DNA from: Larimichthys crocea
Taxonomy: Eukaryota; Chordata; Actinopteri; Sciaenidae
Length of the DNA stretch: 64,000 bases
NCBI RefSeq assembly: GCF_000972845.2
Contig: NC_040025.1
Location: 19,647,399-19,711,398 of the forward strand
Direction of reading: 5' to 3'
Positions 12,001 through 21,826 of this stretch are shown piece by piece (position 1 is the stretch's first letter; each line of letters begins with the position of its first letter). The notes beneath the pieces were generated by a model. It made no database searches, had not been told where the DNA came from, and saw only the letters and a list, made by a program, of their open reading frames with translations. A program made the translations under genes and the position numbers.

Positions 12001-13862
12001 TTAAAAAACTGTTGTACTGTTTGTCTGCAGGCTGTCCAAGGCTGCAGATATGGACCACCACTGGGTGGCCAAGGCCTGGTTAAGCGACATGGGCCTGCCT
12101 CAGTATTCCCAGGCCTTTCACAACCACTTGGTAGACGGTCGCATGTTAAACTCCCTGACACGTCGTGACCTCGAACGTCACCTTAACATCAGCAAGAAGT
12201 TCCATCAGGTCAGCTTGCTGTTGGGCATCGAACTGCTGCACTTACTCAATTTCGACAAGGAGGTAAGTAAGACTCCACACCATGTCCACAAGCAGAGGAC
12301 AACAGTGAATATACATGAGTATGCTCTAGCAGCAGATGAAAATAATAAAAGGTGTTTGTTAAAATGGTTTCCAGGCACTGCAGGCACGCCGGATACAGAG
12401 TGAGCACCAGAACATGGATCCATTAGTATGGACCTCTCATCGGGTCATCAAATGGATCAAAGATATTGACCTGAAGGTGGGGACGGACAGAAAGACAATG
12501 CACCTTTAAGTGAACACATGTAAAACACTATATAAACTATACATTAATTTTCTAAACTTACATCTTGATGCTGACAAATTGTCAAGCAAAACTTGCCCTA
12601 CAATTGTTGCAAGAAAGCAAATACGTTGATTAAAAATTAATTATCAAGACAAACTAATGTATTGAGAACACTATCACATAGCTTTGTGGTAATCAAGGCT
12701 TTTGTGTTTACTCAGCGCTCCATATCTACACAGTGATAGGAGGCCTTTGTGATTGTATTTCTAAGCTGTTACTAGTTGATTACAAAGCCTTCCAGACTGC
12801 AGCCTCTATGGTGAGATATGAGTATCCAGTCAACATTGTCTACTGTCTTAGCATAGAAACACATGATTTCCATTATGAGGCATGACCACATTCAGGTTGT
12901 GCAGAGATAAGGTCTGGTCTGACATCCTGTTAATATCCTCAGAGCTCGATATATACTGACATCAACAAATAAATCAGGTCTTTGTGTAGTTTTTGGGGTT
13001 GTTGTTATCAGTGGCCTTTTATTTAGCCAGCGATGGCTACAGTATTACACTAGAGTTTAAGATTTCATGTTAAACATTAAAGAAGTCACTCTTTGATCTT
13101 CTTTCGTTGCACCTGTCTAGGAGTTTGCAGAAAATCTTCTAAATAGCGGAGTTCACGGAGCTGTCATGGTGCTTGACCCGACTTTTAACACTGACACCAT
13201 GGCAACAGCACTGGGGATCCCCAACAACAAGCACATGGTTCGTCGACACCTTGTTGAGGAGATGAAAACCCTGATTGCCTCGGCCAGGTAAGAGGAGACG
13301 TCAAGACAGACCCCACTGTCGTTCCTCTTACTGTAGCTTCTGTTAATGTGTAGACTAGATTAGAGATTCTTTAACCTGAGAGAGAAACTGCTCCTCCCCA
13401 TGTTCCCTTCAGGACGGATGCCAAGCAGGACTATGAGCGTCTAGGCCTGGGAACGCCACCCACCCTCCTTCGTCAGAATTCCCTGGGCAGACCGCCTAGT
13501 TCTACTGGCCGACACACTGATGACGAAGGATCTCTGAGGAGGAGGGCTGTCAAGGTGAAGCATGTGTTTTATGCAGTATATGTTTTGACACGTTTTGTCA
13601 CTTTTACTCTGCAAATACACTCAGATGAAATGGAGCTTAGTTCTCCCATGAAAGTAAACAGGTGAAAAAGCCTTGTTTAAGTGTATTTGTGTTTGTGTTC
13701 CAGCCTCCAGCAGGGTTCAGCCCCAAAGCCCGCAGTGGGCGGGACTTGAGCTGCCACAGCAGCTATGGCTCCCTGCCTCGGGAGGTTCGAGACCAGACAC
13801 CGCCCAGAACTGAGGGAAGCCCGATACGCGCTTACACCAGCATTGAGGTCACAAATGTGTGA
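89..13862 (+). CDS. kazn: Kazrin, long (SAM-domain) isoform, 3' part of gene
   Basis: Kazrin is a cytoplasmic scaffold known from desmosome/periplakin and endosome work. Eleven exons join in frame: 89-259, 1822-2011, 3869-4005, 4402-4525, 10316-10524, 10652-10770, 12031-12262, 12375-12476, 13121-13287, 13413-13554 and 13704-13862. All have AG acceptors and GT donors. They encode 583 residues. Human KAZN starts about 185 residues earlier, so the N-terminus lies left of the window. The first exon encodes the end of the coiled coil (ESEDAVKALAKEKDLLEREK), followed by the diagnostic AKQSLATLTKDVPKRHSLAM. A basic KRKKKKEK stretch (4402 exon) resembles a nuclear localisation signal. Three SAM domains follow: SAM1 in exons 10316-10770, SAM2 in 12031-12262 (DHHWVAKAWLSDMGLPQYSQ) and SAM3 in 12375-13287. 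The C-terminus EVTNV matches human kazrin and has the form of a class I PDZ ligand. Identification is from remembered human protein, and exon borders are from splice consensus and reading frame. Confidence 0.95.
692..775 (+). CDS. kazn: Possible extra cassette exon in kazn
   Basis: An 84-bp stretch lies between a good acceptor (pyrimidine-rich tract ending ccccccag) and a good donor (GCG then gtaaga). It is 28 codons, open in the phase-0 frame set by the flanking kazn exons, and begins MSNCVNQRMEYRVFERVADR. Inclusion would insert 28 residues between AELAM and AKQSL without breaking the frame. Human kazrin, as I remember it, joins these two segments directly. The exon could be a fish-specific cassette or a chance open segment; no homologue was recognised. 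Confidence 0.35.
2820..3168. mobile_element. MITE with 15-bp-class terminal inverted repeats, PIF/Harbinger-like
   Basis: The left end reads AAGATCCAGTGTGTA and the right end TACACACTGGACCTT. These are inverted copies with one mismatch. TTA flanks the element on both sides (2817-2819 and 3169-3171), the 3-bp target duplication typical of PIF/Harbinger elements. It is 349 bp long with no ORF, so it is non-autonomous. It lies in the kazn intron between the exons at 1822 and 3869. The termini resemble a repeat that I know to be abundant in percomorph fish. Superfamily assignment rests on the TTA duplication. Confidence 0.75.
3631..3655. repeat. (CA)n microsatellite, short
   Basis: A short run of CA dinucleotides with one interruption (acacacacacaggcacaca) in a kazn intron. 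Confidence 0.7.
4402..4572 (+). CDS. kazn: Kazrin alternative terminal exon (short isoform ending)
   Basis: This exon starts in the same place as the long-isoform exon (acceptor AG at 4400-4401). If the internal donor at 4526 (GATG then gtactt) is not used, the frame reads on through GTSTPDYYIEEDADW to TAA at 4570-4572. The ending YYIEEDADW is the one I recall for the SAM-less mammalian kazrin isoforms. The choice of donor or read-through therefore decides whether the protein carries the three SAM domains. Within the window the short form has 222 residues. It keeps the coiled-coil end and the basic KRKKKKEK segment. The sequence after the stop would be its 3' UTR, and a candidate ATTAAA signal lies at 5705-5710. 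Isoform identity rests on recall; use in this species is inferred. Confidence 0.85.
   Translation, partial: SLEDLEEAKRKKKKEKMGLGSLSRVFARGKQRKSLDPGLFDGTSTPDYYIEEDADW
4573..5720 (+). other. kazn: Probable 3' UTR of kazn short isoform
   Basis: No further coding signal follows the TAA at 4570-4572 until the exon at 10316. The sequence is T/G-rich, with degenerate TGTG/TGCG runs near 4690-4790 and TGTA repeats near 4870. An ATTAAA hexamer at 5705-5710 is a candidate poly(A) signal. The true end is not visible, so the boundary is approximate. Confidence 0.4.
5721..10315 (+). other. kazn: Large kazn intron, no coding sequence seen
   Basis: This stretch separates the composite exon at 4402 from the first SAM exon at 10316. 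It is AT-rich with scattered short ORFs that lack splice context or family resemblance. A purine-rich A-run sits just upstream at 5578-5610. I see no exon, RNA gene or intact mobile element in it. Confidence 0.5.
11405..11935. repeat. Degraded dispersed fish repeats in kazn intron
   Basis: Two adjoining segments carry phrases I recognise from common teleost repeats. From about 11405 to 11700 there is a 'GGGCTGAACCAGCAATTA ... ATTAATCAG ... GCTGATTAATTG' element. From about 11740 to 11935 there is a segment with 'GGTGGCACCAAAGTCA', 'AGATATTGCCTAGACCAA' and 'CGTTGCCATCCATCAA'. Both are diverged and neither has coding capacity. Family names cannot be given without a repeat-library search. Confidence 0.5.
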
Positions 13863-14660
13863 GGTCATCAGAGTTGCGACAAAAAACTAGACATCAGCTT
13901 TGTCACAGCTAAATCCACATTATGGACATTTGTCTTCCATGTGCACCTGAACATGGGATGGTTATTTGTTCTAAATGACCTTTTAGCCTTTAAAGGACAG
14001 ATTGCACTTTTTAAACAGGGCAGGATTCTTTTTTACAAGTTTCCTGGTTTGAGAAAAACTCACTGTGGGAAGGTGCTATTTTGATGTTTTTGAGGACACA
14101 GTCATTTCACTTCCACAACATCAGAATCACAAGATGAAGGACTCAAGCTAAATCATTATTTTTCTATTTTGTGTGTGTACATGGTTCTTTGTGAACCGAG
14201 ATGTGACTTGTTGTTGTTGATTAGTTGCTATTGACAGACAGTCTGTTTATCTGAGTGAAAAAAAAGACTGTTTGTAAAATACAGGGTACTTTATGAGAAA
14301 ATGAAAAGAAGTCAACTCAATGCAATGTAAATTGTTTGTTTTATTCAATTCTGCTGTTTGTGATGCCTTGTCAATGGACAAAAAAAAAAAGATTAACTGG
14401 ATTTTAAATTCTGGAGTTTATGTTTAATAGTCATTTTCCATCTTACACATTTACACAGTTGTGTCTAACAAATGTAGCATCCTCTTCTGATGTTTTATAC
14501 TGTGCAGTAAACATGGAAAAATATTTGAACACTGTCAGCAAAAGACGACTCATGAGCTGTTTGTCCATGAAAAGCCTAAGGGCTGAGAAGCGTGAGGATG
14601 CACATATGTGAAAATAAAATAGTTCCTTTTAAAGAAATAAAGATGACATCTAATTTTTGG
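13863..14660 (+). other. kazn: 3' UTR of kazn long isoform
   Basis: The non-coding sequence after the TGA at 13860-13862 runs to two close poly(A) signals, AATAAA at 14613-14618 and 14636-14641. Cleavage is expected about 15-25 bases after the second. The end is inferred from these signals only. Confidence 0.6.
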
Positions 14661-14744
14661 TGGTCCTGTCACACCCTTCTTCAGTAGAAAGTGCAATTAA
14701 TTTCAAAAGAATCAGAATAAAACTCAGATAACTACAGAGTAACT

Positions 14745-15050
14745 CCATGTATCCATCCATTATCTGTAACCATTTATCCTTAGGGTCACAGTGGGGCTGG
14801 AGCCTATCCCAGCTGACCTTGGGGCGAGAGGCGGGGTACATTTTGGACAAGTCGCCAGTCGCAGAGCACACAGAGACAACCATTCACACTCACATTCACA
14901 CCTAAAGACAATTTAGAGTCACCAGTTATGTCTTTGGACTGTGGGAGGAAGCCGGACTACCTGGAGAGAACCCACACAGACATGGGGAGAACAACTCCAC
15001 ACAGAAAGGTTCGAACCACGTGCTCACGAGTGCCCCACCGTGCCGCCCTA
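14745..15050 (+). mobile_element. Truncated non-LTR retrotransposon 3' tail, common teleost family
   Basis: The segment contains the phrases TCCATCCATTATCTGTAACC, GGGGCTGGAGCCTATCCCAG, GGGCGAGAGGCGGGGTACAT, AATTTAGAGTCACC and TTTGGACTGTGGGAGGAAGC, ending near CACCGTGCCGCCC. This order is the widely dispersed fish LINE tail that I associate with RTE/Expander-type elements. Only the tail is present, with no reverse transcriptase. A short minus-strand fragment of the same family lies at 62520-62590. Family name is tentative; membership of a high-copy fish repeat is secure. Confidence 0.8.
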
Positions 15051-18000
15051 CTACAGAATAACTATTAGATTAAAATACCCATCAAGCTCCATCGTTTTCC
15101 TACCTGAACCACTGGTGCTAGCTAGGACACTGCAGATGATGAGGTCCTTTTTTTCAATGCTGCAGTTCTCGACGCCCTTTTTTCACCAAAAAAAGCTATA
15201 GTAAACTTATTATAGACAACTTGCCCAGCACCAAACAACAAAGGTTAGCAACTCGCTGGTAAGAAAAGTCTCGGAGTGGTCGGAGGCTAGAAGGAATATT
15301 TGACTGAAATTCATCAGAGGGCCAAAAACTCCATAACCGCCTCGGCTCAATGTTTAAATAGGCAAATGTTTGCTAACGCATTAGCCATAACAACATTTCA
15401 TATAATAATATTCATAGATTCTCTGTCTATCTGGTTGTTTTTGCCTTTTTCTGTCCCCTAGTAGCCAGAAAACACCAACAAAATAAACAAAAATGTGATT
15501 ATTGCAGCTTTAGAAATCTACATGCAACAAGTGATTTGTTTGTAGAAAGATGTTGTTTGGTCATATTTGTGGTAGTTTATTAAATTTATGAATGAGAGCT
15601 TTGACAGTGCGAGAAAGAGGAAATGATGGAGGCGCTGGAAAGTATGAATAAAGGATGACAACAGAGCGTGGGAATCAGATAGTAGAAACTCACCATTAGG
15701 AGAATTAAACAGTAAATGTGAGAGAAACAATCCTTCTTATTAAACTTATTTGCATGAGGAAATGTGTGGATACGCTGCCTCCACGGTACGGGGGGGTCCA
15801 TACTAAACACAGATTACCTTTTGTGTGCTACTATTGACTTTCTGTACTTGACTGATTTCACAGCAGTATTTTGGTGAGTCACTTCAGTTCCTCCTTTCTT
15901 TGTTCCGTGTTGGGCATGTTAACTCAAGCGCCTATCTGCCTCTACGCAATACAGCATTGTGCAACTTCCTACTCTGTCTCAGGGTGGCTCAATCATTGCT
16001 GCAAGCTAATGATGACATAGCACCAAATGAGATGTCTAGGCTCTGACTACCAACACTGCCTTACATACGACCTTCCACGTAATCCACCCACTGTTGGGAA
16101 AAATAAAAAAATCATTATGTGATGGCCCTTTGTACTCTGGGATATCAGGTATGATGTGAGAAGGCATGTCAGGAGATAGGAGGTATTAACTGCCTATTAG
16201 GAAAAATGTAATTATGTGTTCATGTAGCAGCCATAAAACCAAGATCAATAATTACACATCAGTGGATGTGAATGAGTTTGCAGCCTGGACTGCATTAATA
16301 AAATCAGTTACTTTATTTATGTATTGTTTGATTTGTAAGGAAAGGTACAGTGCATAGAATATTGACTGAAGGATTTAATGCTATGTATCATATCAAGTTA
16401 ATCTGATACTCCTAAAGCAATGAGGCCCTCTAAATCAGGTTTATTTATATTATACTCTCCTAACATATTTACTTTGTGGCTGCCGATTAATTAATTTGAT
16501 TAGAGGCTAATATGGGAAATCCAGATGTAATTATGGTCTGTTCACTGTGTTCTGTGTCTATCTTTCCCTCTGTATGTGTGTGTGAGGGCGGGTGTTGCTG
16601 TGTGTGAGTGTACGTGTGGTAAAACAGAGGAACCAGACAAAAGCTTAGGAGGAAGAAAATCTCCCTAGAGCCCAACAACAGGGTTGCCTCACTCAAAAGG
16701 AACAATACAGTCAGGAGCAAAGTTAGGACTGGTTTTGTCATTATTGTAAAATAGTCCAATCCTTGTTCCAGGGAGCCGATACAGAGGAGGACACTGGGAA
16801 AAGGAAGTATAGCCCTTTTTTTTACTGTCTTGGGTTACTACAACTATAGTGCAACAACACAAGACATAGCAGCCCACTAATATTACTTACTAGTCCAACA
16901 GCAAGAGTCCAGCTCGGCGTCTGTCTTTCAGCCTTTTATTTTGTTGTTGTGCTTCAGTTCTGGCAGGACCCTGGTTCTGTTTCCCATCTGCAATCCTCCA
17001 CCCGGTGGTCCAAAACGCCTGTGGTGCAAAAAAAACTTTTTAGCTGCATTTGATTGTACCAGTAGCACAAAGTTACATCATGCAGAAAGAGGCGTACAGG
17101 GCTTTAAATCCCCTCTGATGCGCATGATGGCAAAGCCTTGACATAGGTTTCATGAGTTAATGGAGTAAAGGAATAAAGAATACTTTAGTCAGATTACGCA
17201 ATTATGTAGTTGTGTCATGCATCTGTGGGTCAGTATTTACTGCAAAATGTTCTGTGGCTCATCTTACACGTTATTGTTTGTAACACAGGGGGTTGATCTT
17301 TAAAAGAACTAAGAGTGCATAAGAGTACACCCACTTCTCTAGACACCACTAGACTGCTTCCAACATTAAAACAACACACATACAGTACAAGCACAAACAC
17401 ACAAACATCTGTTGTCTAGATGAATGCTGAAAGATCATCTATGTCATGTGAGTGCCAGCAGGGAGAAACCTCGTGGTTAGTTCTGGGCTCGAGAGGAGTG
17501 GGCTCTGGGCTCGGTGAGTTTGGTAAATCTGCAAAGGGGAAGTAAAAGTCTGATCGCATAAGAGTAGCATAAAACTGACTGACTTGGTAGTGTTTACTAC
17601 ACGAGGAAGTACTGAGCAAAGAGTGAGTCAGTGACATCTGGTCATATTTCTTGATAGCTTTTGTGATTTGTGGTGTAAGACACCAGTTTGACGCAGAAGA
17701 GAGAAAAGCAAACAGATGGAAAGTTACTGTAAACGAGCCATATATTCTCATATCTCTTCAAAACCGTTCAATGACTAATGATTAATTCGCCTGATCGACA
17801 GCTGTTACACACAATAAACACATTTTACAAATTTGTCTAGGTCATTATCTTCAATACTTATGTCCACACAAAAAAATTCCACTCTGGGATTTTCATTCAG
17901 TTTATTACATACCTCAGTTCATAAACAACTACTTCCCTAGCTAACACCACCCCAAAGTTCTCCTGGTCTTTGATGACTACATCATGTGTCACCATGGAAA

Positions 18001-18659
18001 ACACAGGGCATCTTTTCTTACTCATCAAACTAAAACAAGTTTTTTTTTTTTAAATTATGGAGTTAACAGAAAACACAAATGTCTTTAATGCATCCATAGA
18101 GGTAACGACTTTTAATAGAAAATCTCTTTTGCAGAAAGAATTTTGGCAAAATTAAATAACCTAAAACCTGAAACCATTCAGCTAAATTCTGTTTACTTGC
18201 TTCAGTTTCAGGATCCAGGTATTGTTCATGCTGACTCACTGTCACAGCTCACTGGAAGGTTTCAATAGAAACAGTCACCGTTAATGCTATGAGTAACACC
18301 TGTGCTTTTCACTGTTGTCATTTAAACCGGCGTAATTAATAATTCATTATTTATTTGTCGTTGAGTACTTCGTTTTACATATGCTGCTATAGACAAACGG
18401 CTAATTTGTTGAACATGTTGTCTCATGTTCAGCTGACCTGCTGAAGCCTCACTAGTACTTCTGTTAGTACACTTCTATGTAGTACACTGGGTACATGATA
18501 CACTTCCTGGTGTAGTGTGCACATTTTGGCAGGCTAGTGTTGTCTCAATTCAAGTAGGGCTGTTGTGCAATTATCAGAAATGACAAAAGCAACATTTTGC
18601 AGAGAATTAGTGCCATCATTTGACCACCAAAATATAAATATAAAACATATTTGTGTATA

Positions 18660-18920
18660 ATTTATACTGGTGAATAAAAAAACAAAAACATACAAACAAA
18701 CATACATCAGACTCAGTACAGTTGTCATGAATGAGGAAATGAGTTACCGGGACCAAAACAGTTTGTTGTACCATGCTGTAAACATGTTTATTTCTGCTGT
18801 GAAGTTTGGACATTTTAACATGAAGTTTTATGGAAAGTTTTCTGTAGCCAGCCTCAAGTGGCTGTTCGAGGTTTTACAGTTTTTGGCACTTCTGCATTAG
18901 CTTTATTTCCTAGCCACGGT
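18660..18920 (+). repeat. Dispersed repeat, copy 1
   Basis: This segment shares long, nearly identical stretches with 62842-63000, including CTCAGTACAGTTGTCATGAA, then GAGGAAAT, then CTGTAAACATGTTTATTTCT and GCTGTGAAGTT. The part downstream (TTTTTGGCACTTCTGCATTA) also matches a common percomorph repeat from memory. No ORF of its own is convincing. Confidence 0.65.
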
Positions 18921-19439
18921 TCAGGATGTAGTTTGAAGCTACCACACTCACTTCACTATGACTCTTTTGAAATGTATGGGTGATGTCACAGATGCTCTAT
19001 GTATTCACAGTAAACTCTATTTTGCCATAATTGACAGTGTGAATGCACTTAAAATAGTAAACGTATGTATGGAAGCGTACGAATTAAAACACAGTATAGC
19101 TTAGCTATAACTTACATGGTCATTTCAGGAAAATATTTCTAGATTATTCGTAGGTATGAATTGAAAACAAGCATTTACCACTGTTTGACCGTCAAAGTTT
19201 GTTAGAAAGTTAAACTCGCTGCAAAGATAGATTAGCACAAGCTTCTCCGTGTAAAGATACAGAAGAAAACTGCAGATACAAGCCAAACAAGCAGAGGTAA
19301 AATACCTCAAATATTTTCTCACATACTTTCCCACCATGTCGCTGGAGTAGACAGTGAACGGGTTAATAAAAACTGGCAGTCTGAGCCCCCTCCTTCCTGC
19401 TTCTCCCCTCCCTCTGTCTCTCCCTCTCTTTCTCCGGGC

Positions 19440-19610
19440 CCATCCGTCTCAGAGGAAAAGTTCCTGACCCATAAACGTTATTTGTCACCATATTATGCCA
19501 CAAAAAGTCCCGTCAGCGACGGCACAGTGTGAAGACAGAGCCCACACCCTTCATCTCCGAGCTGAACGAGAAGAGGAAGAAGAGTCAACGTGTTGTCAAG
19601 CGATGCAGGG
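19440..19610 (+). other. tmem51: Putative tmem51 promoter end and non-coding first exon
   Basis: A pyrimidine-rich GC-elevated stretch (19380-19450) precedes a segment ending in a strong donor, gcaggg then gtgagt at 19611. The next acceptor with a coding continuation is at 20861-20863, so this is the likely 5' UTR exon of tmem51. It holds one ATG at 19603. After splicing that ATG would read MQGF then stop, a 4-codon upstream ORF. The transcription start is not visible and the left border is a guess. Confidence 0.5.
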
Positions 19611-20112
19611 GTGAGTGGAAAGCAGCAGATGTGTACTCGCTCGCTCGTTTTTTTGGAAAATAGTTACCTAAAAGAGTTACATAAAAGCTGAAGTTTGCAA
19701 CGTGGAAAGTTTAGTTTACGCCGCATTGCGTGTCGTTTGTGAAAACCCGCCCATGTTAAAACAAACCGGACACTCAAACAAATAGTTTCACCGTGAGGTC
19801 TGACCGAGAGCTCAAACAGGGTCGACCCCGACACGTAGACACCCACAACCTGTTTGTAACATTTGAGTTTATTGAGTATATGCGAGAAAAGAGGCATTTT
19901 GTAAACAGCTGGCTGCAGAGGTACAACTATTTCCAACAGAAACACACACACACACGATCACACACTCTAATTACATGTGTACATGTGTCCTGTAGTGAAA
20001 TATAACCTTTAATCTGGACTGTGACAAGCCCCCAACCCTCCTAAACAAACACAACACGCGTCCACAACATGTGACATCTTCATGTGTCTGTATTTCACAA
20101 CTGTAACAGGCT

Positions 20113-20116
<4 letters not shown>

Positions 20117-20153
<37 letters not shown>
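20117..20153. repeat. (TG)n microsatellite
   Basis: An uninterrupted TG dinucleotide run of about 37 bp in the tmem51 first intron. Confidence 0.95.
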
Positions 20154-20155
<2 letters not shown>

Positions 20156-20898
20156 CAGACTGCTTTGTATCCAGCTGTCATGATGAGCATAGTTCAGTCC
20201 CATGCCATGCATTCTTTAGTAAGAGGGTCTTCCTAACTTGGGGCTGGGTTTATCTACTTTACACAGTCCCTACCTTCACTCCAAGCAAGTCAGGGCGTGT
20301 TAGAGATAGTTAACCTCTGAATGTATTTATAGTTCCCTCTTCCCAGCAGTTCCCTCCTCTGCTCTCTGATCCAGCAAAGATGTGAAAATAAAAGGCATTA
20401 TGTGTGGTGGCCTTGTGATCAATGGCATGTTATAAGTATGCAGTATTTGGTCATGCTTCCTGCATTTTCAGAGAATCCTTTTACTGTGAATAACAGTTAA
20501 ATGCATGACTGCACAGCCAAGATGATATTGGAATATTTCTTGAGATCCTTATTTTATGGTGGTCATTTACAGTAGCTGCCCTTATCTACCCTCGTAACAC
20601 ACACTGGGTTACTAGTAACTCTGAAAGGCAGGTCTGCTTGTAAATCTTTACCATAAAACACACCCATTCTGAGAAGTTCCTCTACTACCAATGAAAACTG
20701 GGCTTGGGCTCTTTATAAAACACAAAAGCATGAGCAGCAGCAACACGTTCCCTCATACCGGGTTCTGACTGGTGAGAGCCATACAACTTTCTTGTCTTTT
20801 CAGTGTGAGTTTTACAGGAAGTTTTTATTTTTGTCCAACCTCATGTTTTTCTCTCTACATCAGTTTCTGACCTCACTGGAGCTGGTCCGACTGACAAG

Positions 20899-21826
20899 AT
20901 GCGTTCGAGTGTGGATGGACCGCCAGTCCCCCATGGCAGAGGAGGCACTGGCAGCACTAACAATAACAACAACAACAACCACAGCAGTGAAAACAGTGGA
21001 AATTCAGGCTCCCAGTATGCGTTGTGTGCTCTGGGGGTTGGCCTTGTTGCCCTCGGCATTGTGATGATTGTGTGGAGCGTCGTACCTGCAGACATGTCCG
21101 GTAATAGCAGCAGCAATACAGGAGGATCTGTGGATACTGGTGACAGGAAAAATAAAGCGTCCTCTGTGGCGTTCGTATTGGTGGGGTCTGGGGTAGCCAT
21201 GCTGCTGCTGTCCCTGTGTGTAGGAATGAGGAACAAACAGCGGGAGCAGCTCTGGCGGGCCCAGAACCAGGCAGGAGTGGCAGCTAATGCACAGGGGCAA
21301 AGTGAAACGTGAGTCCAAATCACTGCTTTCAAGTGACACAACATTTTAAAATTTTATATATATATGGACCTGGCTCATAATGATTCATGTGTGTCATTTA
21401 TATCTGTGTGTTTCTATAAATATCTGCAGGGCTGAAGAACAAGCCCAGCGTTATGCTGTACCCACCTATGAAGAGGCAGTAGGCAGTGGCCAGTATCCTG
21501 TCCGTCAGAGCAACCTTCGACCAAGCAACTCCCAGCTACCTTCCTATGATGACCTGGTCCAAGTTGATGGTGTGCAGTATGAATTTGAGGGGTCGGAGGT
21601 CACGACTACCGGATCACAGACTGCTTCGGCTTCCTCTGCTGCTGCTTCCACATCGAATCGCAGACCTGGGAAAAATAACCGCAAGCTCCTCCCTATCAAG
21701 ATCCGCAGGATTAAATCAGAGAAGCTGCACATGAAAAACATTGATAACACCCAGCCAGCAGCAGGAATCAGTATAGAACCACTCACACCACCACCGCAGT
21801 ATGAGGATAAAGTGCCTCCAATTTAA
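20899..21826 (+). CDS. tmem51: Transmembrane protein 51
   Basis: Two coding exons, 20899-21308 and 21430-21826, join as AC|G to give 268 residues. The ATG follows an acceptor at 20861-20863. The N-terminus is an Asn/Gly/Ser-rich tail with seven consecutive Asn at 21-27, encoded by AAC/AAT repeats. Two membrane helices follow, about 40-62 (starting YALCALGVGLVALG) and 90-110 (VAFVLVGSGVAMLLL). The short loop between them carries an N-S-S glycosylation sequon. The C-terminal tail has VPTYEEA, LPSYDDL, the basic block IKIRRIKSEKLH and SIEPLTPPPQY. These match remembered human TMEM51 in order. PPQY is a PPxY motif and LPSY a related form, so binding to WW-domain ubiquitin ligases is plausible but inferred. 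The protein's function is not established. KAZN and TMEM51 are also neighbours in human. Confidence 0.92.

Larger units (their letters stand above)
14661..19380. other. Intergenic region between kazn and tmem51
   Basis: No coding exon was recognised between the kazn poly(A) signals and the tmem51 promoter region. It contains a non-LTR retrotransposon tail (14745-15050) and one copy of a dispersed repeat (about 18660-18920). The rest is AT-rich single-copy-looking sequence without exon signals I would trust. Confidence 0.55.

Noticed and set aside
20841..21344. 167-codon minus-strand ORF
   Set aside because: Antisense shadow of the tmem51 first coding exon.
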